From NCBI GenBank assembly GCA_036494545.1, contig DASXOB010000016.1, positions 434,001 to 498,000 of the forward strand: a DNA stretch of 64,000 nucleotides, read 5' to 3'. Shown piece after piece: positions 32,421 to 39,925 of this stretch. Numbering within the stretch: position 1 is the first letter of the stretch; each line of letters begins with the position of its first letter. Source of the stretch: JAICXG01 sp036494545. Lineage in GTDB: Bacteria > Verrucomicrobiota > Verrucomicrobiia > Chthoniobacterales > UBA10450. The notes beneath the pieces are model-generated. The model made no database searches, was not told where the DNA came from, and worked only from the letters and a program-made list of their open reading frames with translations. Both the position numbers and the translations under genes were made by a program.

Positions 32421-34277
32421 ATGTTCGACCTCCTTAAGAAGCTTTTTTCCTCAGATCAATTCATGCCCCATGGGCATTGTTACCTATGGAATCCCTCGCT
32501 CCTGCGCCTCCACATTATCTCGGATGCGCTTATTACCCTCGCTTACTTTACAATTCCAGTCACCCTTATCTACATCATCCGCAAACGGAAAGACCTGCCC
32601 TTTGATTGGATGTTCGTCTGCTTCGGAATTTTCATCGTCGCGTGCGGGGCGACACACGCGATGGAAATCTGGAGCATTTGGTATCCGGTTTACTGGCTAT
32701 CGGGCAGCATCAAGGCGATTACCGCGGGGGCATCGATTACCACCGCCATCCTTCTCATCAGGTTAATCCCCAAGCTGCTGGCCATCCCCAGCCCGAAGCG
32801 ACTGCACGAGGCCAATCGTGCGCTCGAAAATGAGATTGTCTATCGTAGGGCGGCGCAGGAAAAACTGCGCTACCAGGAAGAACAATATCGGCTTCTTTTC
32901 GAAACTAATCCCAGCCCAATGTGGGTGTTTGATGTCGACACGCTGCGTTTTCTGGCAGTCAACCAGGCAGCCGTTTCCAACTACGGCTATTCACGCGAAG
33001 AATTTCTTTCCATGACCATTGAGAACATTCGTCCACCGGAAGATGTCCCAAAGCTGATGGAAGCTTTGAAGGGTACGAAGGAATCCTTGGACTATGGTGG
33101 CCGGTGGCGGCACGTGAGAAAAGATGGAACAGTCATTATTGTAGAGAAGCATTCGCGCCCCGTCGTGTTTCAAAATCGACCGGCTAGAATGGTTACGGCC
33201 ATTTACGTGACTGAGCGTGATGAAGCGGAGCGTAGAGTGCGGGAAAGTGAAGAAGGCTTGTCCCTGGCCCAGGAAATGGCTCACATCGGAAGCTGGGAGG
33301 TGAAGCTTGCTAATCGGGTTCCTCGAGAAGACGTACACCCGCGCTGGTCGAACGAAACCTTCCGCATCTTTGGGTTTAAGCCGGGAGAATTTGAAGTCAC
33401 TCGACGCAGCTTTTTAGATCTTCTTCACACCGACGAGCGACAAGCGAGTAAGGACGCTTTTGTCAAGCTTCTGCGCCATGGTGCGCCTTATAACATGGAC
33501 CATCGGGTCGTTCTTTCGGACGGAACAGAGCGCATCGTGCATGTCGACGGCGGTTTGATCCGTAATCGTAAAGGCGAACCGGTCAAGCTGGCGGGCACGC
33601 TGCAAGATATTACCGAAAGAACGCAGGCTCAGAAGCGCATCATCGATTCGCTGCGCGAGAAGGAGGTCTTACTAAAGGAAATCCATCACCGGGTGAAGAA
33701 TAATCTAGCTGTTATCACCAGCCTCTTCTATTTGCAATCGACTTACACCCAGGATGAACAAACTTTGCGGATCCTCCAAGAGTGCCAGGATCGAGTTAGA
33801 TCAATGGCTTTAGTCCATGAAACCCTTTATCGATCCGAAAATTTCGCCGGCCTTGACTTTGCCGAATATGCGCGGGCTCTCAGTCACCAGCTATTTCGTA
33901 CCTATGGCGCGGAGGCGGGCGACATTCACTTGCGATTAAACCTGCAAGAGGTAAGCATGAGTATCGACACAGCTGTTCCGTGCGGATTAATTCTTAGCGA
34001 GCTGGTCTCCAATGCGCTGAAGCATGCCTTTCCGGACGGCGAAGGTGGCGAGGTTACGATCGGTTTATGCAAACTTGCGTCCGGCCTCTGCCTTCTGCAG
34101 GTGGCCGATGATGGAGCCGGTTTTGACGCCGACGTCGAGACATTGTCGGCGGGTTCTTTAGGATTGCGCTTGATCCAAGCTTTAACCCGTCAACTCGATG
34201 GTGAGTTTGAGCTGGTCAACAAAAGTCCCGGCACCGAAGCACGTCTTGTCTTCTCTGTTTCCAATGGCAGAACGTAA
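32421..34277 (+). CDS. Ethylene-receptor-like membrane sensor histidine kinase (PAS, PAS, HisKA_2)
   Basis: A 618-residue kinase. Three membrane helices span residues about 31-115. The second carries CFGIFIVACGATHAMEIW, where Cys75 and His79 have the same spacing as the copper ligands Cys65/His69 of the plant ethylene receptor ETR1. Two PAS domains follow (ETNPSPMWVFDVDTLRFLAV and the WSNETFRIFGFKPGEF region). Then comes the HisKA_2 dimerisation motif KEIHHRVKNNLAVITSLFYL and an ATPase domain (ELVSNALKHAFPDGEGG, LQVADDGAGFDADVE). It overlaps the response regulator gene by 14 nt, so they are partners. No copy of the window motif occurs in this gene pair, unlike its surroundings, suggesting recent acquisition. 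Confidence 0.88.
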   Translation: MFDLLKKLFSSDQFMPHGHCYLWNPSLLRLHIISDALITLAYFTIPVTLIYIIRKRKDLPFDWMFVCFGIFIVACGATHAMEIWSIWYPVYWLSGSIKAITAGASITTAILLIRLIPKLLAIPSPKRLHEANRALENEIVYRRAAQEKLRYQEEQYRLLFETNPSPMWVFDVDTLRFLAVNQAAVSNYGYSREEFLSMTIENIRPPEDVPKLMEALKGTKESLDYGGRWRHVRKDGTVIIVEKHSRPVVFQNRPARMVTAIYVTERDEAERRVRESEEGLSLAQEMAHIGSWEVKLANRVPREDVHPRWSNETFRIFGFKPGEFEVTRRSFLDLLHTDERQASKDAFVKLLRHGAPYNMDHRVVLSDGTERIVHVDGGLIRNRKGEPVKLAGTLQDITERTQAQKRIIDSLREKEVLLKEIHHRVKNNLAVITSLFYLQSTYTQDEQTLRILQECQDRVRSMALVHETLYRSENFAGLDFAEYARALSHQLFRTYGAEAGDIHLRLNLQEVSMSIDTAVPCGLILSELVSNALKHAFPDGEGGEVTIGLCKLASGLCLLQVADDGAGFDADVETLSAGSLGLRLIQALTRQLDGEFELVNKSPGTEARLVFSVSNGRT

Positions 34278-34914
34278 CGACACCCTTGGTCTTCGAATCC
34301 TTATCGCTGAAGATGAAGCGCTGATTGCCGAAGAAATCCAGGACCGTCTCGGCCGACTCGGTTTCGAGATTGTCGGTATCGTTGACTCTTCGGACGCGGC
34401 GATAATATCAGCGGAAACGGGTGCACCGGACCTGGTGCTAATGGACATCCGACTCAAAGGTCCAAAGGATGGGATCGAGACCGCCGCCTTTATTCGGGAG
34501 CATTTAAGAATTCCGGTCGTTTATCTTACCGCGCACTCGGATAAGTCCACCATCGGACGGGCGAAAGAAACCGCTCCTTTTGGCTACGTGCTCAAGCCAT
34601 TTCAGGAGAAGGAGCTATTGATTGCTATCGAGATGGCGATTCACATGCACCGGCTGGAACAGCAGGTGGCCAGGCGAACCGAGGAGCTTCAGCAGACCGT
34701 GGAAAAGCTGCAAAAAGCTCTGGACGAAGTTCACACCCTGCGCGGTTTGCTCCCGATCTGTGCCTGGTGCAAGAAGATCCGGGACGATCGGGATTACTGG
34801 CATTCGGTAGAGGAATACTTGTCGGACTATGCCGACGTCCACCTCTCACACACCCTGTGCCCCGAGTGCTACACAAAACAGGTAAGCAGCGTCCAGCATC
34901 AACACGATCCTTGA
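34264..34914 (+). CDS. Response regulator with C-terminal zinc-ribbon-like motif
   Basis: A 216-residue protein. Residues 10-125 are a receiver domain: ILIAEDEAL acidic pocket, Asp61 phosphoacceptor in LVLMDIRLKGPKDG, Thr in YLTAHSD and Lys111 in LKPFQEKE. A short coiled coil follows (RTEELQQTVEKLQKALDE). The tail has Cys166-x2-Cys169 (LPICAWCKKIRDD) and His196, Cys199-x2-Cys202 (SHTLCPECY), a probable zinc site. There is no DNA-binding domain, so output is probably by protein interaction. ATG at 34264 lies inside the kinase gene, so the two are translationally coupled. Confidence 0.85.
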   Translation: MAERNDTLGLRILIAEDEALIAEEIQDRLGRLGFEIVGIVDSSDAAIISAETGAPDLVLMDIRLKGPKDGIETAAFIREHLRIPVVYLTAHSDKSTIGRAKETAPFGYVLKPFQEKELLIAIEMAIHMHRLEQQVARRTEELQQTVEKLQKALDEVHTLRGLLPICAWCKKIRDDRDYWHSVEEYLSDYADVHLSHTLCPECYTKQVSSVQHQHDP

Positions 34915-34993
34915 AACACGAATAAGGAGCGAGTTTGTTTCCACGGAAGGCCTCCCGACTCGACAAAAAAGCATCGGCTGTGTAACTAATCGG

Positions 34994-37120
34994 ATGGATT
35001 GTTTGCGCTGCGCCGTGCTTCGCGGCTTTCTGCTCGCGTTGGTAATTTCTCCGACCGGGCTGCATGCGCAGAAATACCAGGGACACGAGCTGGTCGAGCC
35101 AAAACTCTTGGCCGACACTTCGGCGATTGTTCCGGGTCAACCATTTGCTGCCGGGTTGCTCCTCAAGATGGCCCCGGGCTGGCACACCTATTGGCAATTT
35201 GCCGGGGATGCCGGCATCCCGACGGAGGTAAAATGGAATCTTCCAGCTGGGTGGAAAGCTGGACCGATTCAATGGCCAATCCCGCTCAAGCTCGATGAGC
35301 CGGGCGACATTCAGATCTTCGGTTATCACGACGAGGTGCTGCTTATGATGCAGCTCACGCCACCGGAAAAAATCGCGAGTTCCCCTGTGCATCTCGCGGC
35401 GGCCACGAATTGGTTGGTGTGCGAAAAGATCTGTATTCCCGGCAACGCAGACGTGCAGCTCGATCTTCCCGTTGGGACAAAGAGCACTCCCGCCAACGCT
35501 GAGCTCTTCGCCAAATATCGCGCCCGCCTTCCGCAGCCATTGCCAACCACTTCGCAAAGCCTCCTGCAGTGGAAACGCGAAGCAAAGGATTTTCGCCTAA
35601 CGATCGCCGACAAGAGTCTCTCCCGGCAACCTTCGGTCGATTTTTTCCCGTTGCCGGACAGCACGACCATTCTCGGGCACGTACGCCGGGATCAGTCCAG
35701 CGATGGATCGCTGGCTTTCATCGTTCCCTTTGACGCTGCGCCGCCAAGTGTGCAATCGATCGACGGAATTCTCGTCGAAGGCGACCTTGCCTTTTCGTTA
35801 GGCCGAACTCCGTCTTCCCCGGTCAGGGCCTCACAAGTCTCCAGTAAGACTGCAACTGCGCCTAACGGATTATTCATTTGGCTAGTTTTCGGTTTTCTCG
35901 GTGGCCTCATTCTCAATCTCATGCCGTGCGTCCTGCCGGTCATCTCGCTCAAGATTTTCGGTTTCATCCAGCACGCCGGGCACGATCGGAGGCGCATTTT
36001 CGGAAACGGCCTCGCCTTCACGGCCGGGATTTTTGTCTGGTTTCTTGGATTGGCGCTGGTGTTGATCGGGCTCAAAGCGGCCGGCCACGAGATCTCCTGG
36101 GCGATGCAGTTCACCAATTCCTGGTTCGTGATTGGGATGAGCGCGGTCGTGCTCGTTTTCGCGCTCAATCTTTTCGGTGTTTTTGAAATCACGCTGCCGG
36201 CCAGCGCGACAACCGGATTACTTGGTTGGTCGGCGCGGGAAGGTTACGCCGGTTCGTTTTTCCAGGGCGTCTTTGCCACGGTGCTCGCGACGCCATGCAC
36301 CGCACCGTATCTCGGTACGGCGCTTGGTTTCGCCTTCTCTCAATCTGGCGGCATCATTCTCCTCATGTTTGCCGCTATCGCGCTTGGCATGAGTTCGCCC
36401 TATCTCCTCCTCGCCGCTCAACCAGCCTGGCTCCGGGTGGTCCCGCGTCCCGGCCCTTGGATGGTGCGCGTCAAACAGTTCATGGGCTTTCTCCTCCTTG
36501 CCACGCTGCTTTTCCTGCTTTGGGTGATCGGGGTCGCGCGGGGGGTCGATGCCGCCATCTGGGTGAGCGCGTTTCTCCTCGCGCTGAGCGTCGCGTGCTG
36601 GATGCTCGGTTCGTTTTCTTTGCCAACCGCCTCCGGCACACAGCGCGCTCTTGTACGCGTGCTCATGCTCGTGATCGTGCTCGGAAGCGGATATTACTTT
36701 CTTGGCGAAAAGTTTCGCGCCAGCCAAACCGCAGCCACCAACCTGACGACCGGGGATTGGATCGCCTTCAGCCCTGAACGTGTGCAATCCGAGCTCGCGC
36801 AGGGCCGCACCGTCTTTGTCGATTTCACCGCGGCCTGGTGCATCACCTGCAAATTCAACGAGGCCTCCGTCCTCGAAAGCGCCGCCGTGAAAAATGCCTT
36901 TCAACGTTACGGTGTCGTGAAAATGAAAGCCGACTGGACCAATGCGGATCCGATGATCACAAAAACCTTGAAACAATTCGGGCGCGTTGGTGTCCCTCTA
37001 TACGTGTTGTATCCGGCGGGTAATCCTGAAAAACCGATCGTTCTTCCGGAGTTGCTCACTCAGTCACTCGTCCTCGACCATTTGCAATCCGTTGCCCCGA
37101 AAGTGGCGGTTGCTCCATAA
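34994..37120 (+). CDS. Thiol:disulfide interchange protein DsbD/ScsB-like
   Basis: A 708-residue transmembrane electron carrier that moves reducing power from cytoplasmic thioredoxin to the periplasm. Residues 1-26 are a signal peptide (ending LHAQ). A periplasmic DsbC/ScsB-type N-domain follows to about residue 290 (GWHTYWQFAGDAGIPTEVKW). Eight helices of the CcdA type come next, with the redox cysteines Cys312 (NLMPCVLPV) and Cys435 (ATPCTAPYLG). The C-terminal thioredoxin domain has FTAAWCITCKFNE (Cys616, Cys619). Domain order is canonical. The redoxin gene begins 4 nt downstream and is a likely partner. Confidence 0.9.
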   Translation: MDCLRCAVLRGFLLALVISPTGLHAQKYQGHELVEPKLLADTSAIVPGQPFAAGLLLKMAPGWHTYWQFAGDAGIPTEVKWNLPAGWKAGPIQWPIPLKLDEPGDIQIFGYHDEVLLMMQLTPPEKIASSPVHLAAATNWLVCEKICIPGNADVQLDLPVGTKSTPANAELFAKYRARLPQPLPTTSQSLLQWKREAKDFRLTIADKSLSRQPSVDFFPLPDSTTILGHVRRDQSSDGSLAFIVPFDAAPPSVQSIDGILVEGDLAFSLGRTPSSPVRASQVSSKTATAPNGLFIWLVFGFLGGLILNLMPCVLPVISLKIFGFIQHAGHDRRRIFGNGLAFTAGIFVWFLGLALVLIGLKAAGHEISWAMQFTNSWFVIGMSAVVLVFALNLFGVFEITLPASATTGLLGWSAREGYAGSFFQGVFATVLATPCTAPYLGTALGFAFSQSGGIILLMFAAIALGMSSPYLLLAAQPAWLRVVPRPGPWMVRVKQFMGFLLLATLLFLLWVIGVARGVDAAIWVSAFLLALSVACWMLGSFSLPTASGTQRALVRVLMLVIVLGSGYYFLGEKFRASQTAATNLTTGDWIAFSPERVQSELAQGRTVFVDFTAAWCITCKFNEASVLESAAVKNAFQRYGVVKMKADWTNADPMITKTLKQFGRVGVPLYVLYPAGNPEKPIVLPELLTQSLVLDHLQSVAPKVAVAP

Positions 37121-37124
37121 GCTT

Positions 37125-37736
37125 ATGAAAACAAAACTACTCATCCTTACTCTGACACTCGTCTCCACCGGCGCGCTCCATGCCGCCGAGTCTCCCAAAA
37201 TCGGCGCCGGTGCGCCGAGCTTCAGCCTGCCTGGCGCCGACGGTAACACGCATTCGTTAGGCGATTTCAAGGGCAAATACGTTGTCCTCGAGTGGTTCAA
37301 TCCGGGATGCCCGTTCGTCCAGAAACACTACAAGAGTGACAACATGCAGAGGCTTCAGCAGCAATTTACCGGCAAAGGTGTCGTCTGGCTGACAATAGAT
37401 TCTTCTGCGCCCGGCGCGGAGGGTTCTCTCACGGCGGAGGAAGCGAAAAAGCGGCTGAGCGAGTGGAACATGCATCCGACCGCGTTCTTGCTCGATCCAA
37501 CCGGCAAAGTCGGCCATGAGTATCACGCCACCAACACGCCACACATGTTTATCATAAATCCGCGCGGCAATGTGATCTATGAAGGCGCAATCGACAGCAA
37601 GCCGAGCACTGACCCAAGCGATATTAAGAGCGCAACCAACTACGTCGCGGCGGCTTTGGATGCAGCGATGGCCGGGAAACCGGTCTCGACGACTCAAACC
37701 AGAGCCTACGGCTGCTCGGTCAAATACGCCGATTGA
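37125..37736 (+). CDS. Exported redoxin (thioredoxin-fold, AhpC/TSA type)
   Basis: A 203-residue thioredoxin-fold protein with a signal peptide (LILTLTLVSTGALHAAES) and the active-site region EWFNPGCPFVQKHY, a single Cys typical of a periplasmic redoxin family whose members also end in YGCSVKY, as here (residues 196-202). It would use the C-terminal Cys as a partner and be reduced by the DsbD-like protein encoded 4 nt upstream. The start at 37125 is fixed by the signal peptide. The frame extends upstream into dsbD but is not needed. Confidence 0.83.
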   Translation: MKTKLLILTLTLVSTGALHAAESPKIGAGAPSFSLPGADGNTHSLGDFKGKYVVLEWFNPGCPFVQKHYKSDNMQRLQQQFTGKGVVWLTIDSSAPGAEGSLTAEEAKKRLSEWNMHPTAFLLDPTGKVGHEYHATNTPHMFIINPRGNVIYEGAIDSKPSTDPSDIKSATNYVAAALDAAMAGKPVSTTQTRAYGCSVKYAD

Positions 37737-37773
37737 TTGACGGCGGCGGAACCGACGGACGAATGCAGCGTCG

Positions 37774-38577
37774 TTAGGCGCCTTTCGCGAAAATGCGATT
37801 GGCAACGCGCAGCAAGGGTAGTGGTGTCAGCCGGACGAGAAACATTCCCAGCTTCATCAGCATGCCCGGAATGACGATGGCCTTGTTGTACTCGATCCCT
37901 TGCAAGGCATCCGCCACCACTTGTTCAACCGCCACGTAAGCAATTTCGGGCTCGTTCGGCATCGAGGTCGATTTTTGTCGTCTCGCCACGGAGGTAAATT
38001 CTGTCTTTACCGGTCCCGGACAAAGCGCCGAAACGTGAATGCCGCTGCCATGCAGCTCACCGCGCAACGCTTCGGAAAAGCTCGTCACGTAAGCCTTCGT
38101 CGCAGCGTAGACTGCGAAATTCGGAATTGGCAGAAAGCTGGCGGAAGAACTCACGTTCAAGATCGCGCCCCGTCCGCATGCGATCATTTGTGGCAACAAA
38201 GCGCGTGTCAGTCTTGTCAGTGCCACCATGTTCACCTGCAAAATTTGCTCGACCTTTTCCGGATCGGAAGAGGCAAATGCGCCCAGATCGCCCAAGCCAG
38301 CGTTGTTGATTAATAAGTCGATGTGAAAATTTTGCCCTTCAATCCAGCCTAACAAACTCTCGACTTCATCGCGTCGGGCAAGGTCGGTCCTATGAATTTC
38401 GATTTGCAACTTCGGGTGGTGCGCCTGGAGTTCATCGCGCAATCTGTGCAAGCGTTCCTCGCGCCGCGCCACCAAGAGGAGAAGCGCGGCACGGTCAGCG
38501 AGCTGGCAGGCAAACTCCCGTCCGATCCCGGCGGAAGCTCCGGTGATCAGTGCATGGCAACCTTCCAACCGTATCAT
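37774..38577 (-). CDS. Short-chain dehydrogenase/reductase
   Basis: A 267-residue classical SDR with the NAD(P)-binding motif LITGASAGIGREFACQLA, the NNAGLGDLGAF strand, catalytic Ser in NVSSSASFLP and YAATK (Tyr-x3-Lys). The C-terminal 25 residues are hydrophobic (LMKLGMFLVRLTPLPLLRVA), as in membrane-associated SDRs of the DltE/YqjQ type. The substrate is unknown. It overlaps the upstream esterase gene by 4 nt (ATGA). The TAA stop is formed by a motif copy at 37771-37779. Confidence 0.87.
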   Translation of the reverse strand: MIRLEGCHALITGASAGIGREFACQLADRAALLLLVARREERLHRLRDELQAHHPKLQIEIHRTDLARRDEVESLLGWIEGQNFHIDLLINNAGLGDLGAFASSDPEKVEQILQVNMVALTRLTRALLPQMIACGRGAILNVSSSASFLPIPNFAVYAATKAYVTSFSEALRGELHGSGIHVSALCPGPVKTEFTSVARRQKSTSMPNEPEIAYVAVEQVVADALQGIEYNKAIVIPGMLMKLGMFLVRLTPLPLLRVANRIFAKGA

Positions 38578-39200
38578 GGCCCGCTTTTCGTTAGGAGGGG
38601 TTCGAGCGCTCGCCAGACGTTCTCAGCTACGACCTTATGTCCGGCAGCGGTGGGATGAATTTGATCGGCCTGATTCAACTCTGCATGCCCGCCGACACCA
38701 TCGAGGAGAAACGGAACGAGAGTGGCGTTGTTGGCAAGCGCAATCGCGGGAAAGGCATCACGAAATTCACTGGCGTATTCGCCGCCGAGATTTGGCGGCA
38801 TCTGCATCCCCGCGATCACGATCTTCACCGCTGGATTTTTGGCTTTCACCTTGTCGATGATCGCCTGGAGATTGGTTTTCAGCTGCGCAACCGGCAAACC
38901 GCGCAGCCCATCATTCGCGCCCAGTGCCAGCACAAGGATGTCGATCTTCTTTTGCAAGACCCAATCGAGTCGCGCCAAACCGCCGGCCGTAGTGTCGCCG
39001 CTCACGCCGGCGTTGATCACTTCATAAGGCAGATTCTTCTCGCGAATCTTTTCTTCGATCAGTGCTGGGAATGCCTGCTTGGGGTCGACGCCCAAGCCGG
39101 CGGTGAGACTGTCGCCGAGGAAAAGAATCGTCCCACCAAAGGCCGCCGGCGCGAGCAGGAGAAGGGCGAAAAGAGGAATTTGTCGCAGCAAATTCCTCAT
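38574..39200 (-). CDS. tesA: Arylesterase/thioesterase I-like SGNH hydrolase
   Basis: A 208-residue exported SGNH hydrolase like E. coli TesA. A signal peptide (IPLFALLLLAPAAFGG) precedes block I LFLGDSLTAGLG (catalytic Ser), block III GANDGLRG, and the final DQIHPTAAGH with Asp and His. It hydrolyses acyl esters or thioesters in the periplasm. The start at 39200 is set by the signal peptide. As in E. coli, it is divergent from an ABC transporter pair of the YbbA-YbbP type. Confidence 0.88.
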   Translation of the reverse strand: MRNLLRQIPLFALLLLAPAAFGGTILFLGDSLTAGLGVDPKQAFPALIEEKIREKNLPYEVINAGVSGDTTAGGLARLDWVLQKKIDILVLALGANDGLRGLPVAQLKTNLQAIIDKVKAKNPAVKIVIAGMQMPPNLGGEYASEFRDAFPAIALANNATLVPFLLDGVGGHAELNQADQIHPTAAGHKVVAENVWRALEPLLTKSGP

Positions 39201-39250
39201 GCGCGACGAATCCTCATCGCGTAAGCAAGACGCGCCGCCTGCGATCGTCA

Positions 39251-39925
39251 ATGAACCCGCTGCCAATTCTCAACGTTCAGCGCCTGACGAAAAGCTACGT
39301 CACGGCCGCCGGGCGGCTGACTGTCTTGCGCGACGTTTCTTTCAGTCTTGCGCAGGGAACGACCTGCTCCATTCTTGGACCATCAGGTAGCGGCAAAACG
39401 ACCCTGCTTGGACTGGCCGCCGGGCTCGACCTGCCGACCTCCGGATCGGTCCTGCTCAACGGTATCTCGTTAGGCGAGATTAATGAAGACGAACGCGCCC
39501 GGCTGCGCAATGAACTGGTTGGATTCGTCTTTCAGAATTTCCAGCTCATCCCGACTCTGACTGCGCTGGAAAATGTGACGGTGCCGATGGAATTGCGCGG
39601 CGATCGCAGCGCCCGACAGCTTGGACAGGAATTGTTAGGCCGGGTGGGGCTGGGTGAACGGAACGAGCATTATCCGGCGCAGCTTTCCGGCGGCGAACAA
39701 CAGCGCGTCGCCCTTGCCCGCGCCTTCATCAACCGGCCTAGGATTCTTTTTGCCGACGAACCGACCGGTAACCTGGACGCCGAAACAAGCGAAAGGGTAA
39801 TTGAAATCATGCTGGAATTGAATCGCGACGCCGGAACCGCCCTTGTCCTCGTGACTCACGACGCCGAAGTCGCGCGCCTAACGGAACGAACGATCCGCCT
39901 GCGCAACGGCGAGATGATGGAATGA
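39251..39925 (+). CDS. ybbA: ABC transporter ATP-binding protein, YbbA/LolD family
   Basis: A 224-residue ATPase of the MacB/LolD group. Walker A is GPSGSGKTTLLGLAAGLD, the signature LSGGEQQRVALARA, Walker B ILFADEPTGNLD, and the switch His is in LVLVTHD. It pairs with the large FtsX-type permease encoded after a 4-nt overlap. It is divergent from tesA, the arrangement known from E. coli tesA-ybbA-ybbP. The family acts in mechanotransmission rather than classical transport, often on lipids or exported enzymes. Confidence 0.92.
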   Translation: MNPLPILNVQRLTKSYVTAAGRLTVLRDVSFSLAQGTTCSILGPSGSGKTTLLGLAAGLDLPTSGSVLLNGISLGEINEDERARLRNELVGFVFQNFQLIPTLTALENVTVPMELRGDRSARQLGQELLGRVGLGERNEHYPAQLSGGEQQRVALARAFINRPRILFADEPTGNLDAETSERVIEIMLELNRDAGTALVLVTHDAEVARLTERTIRLRNGEMME

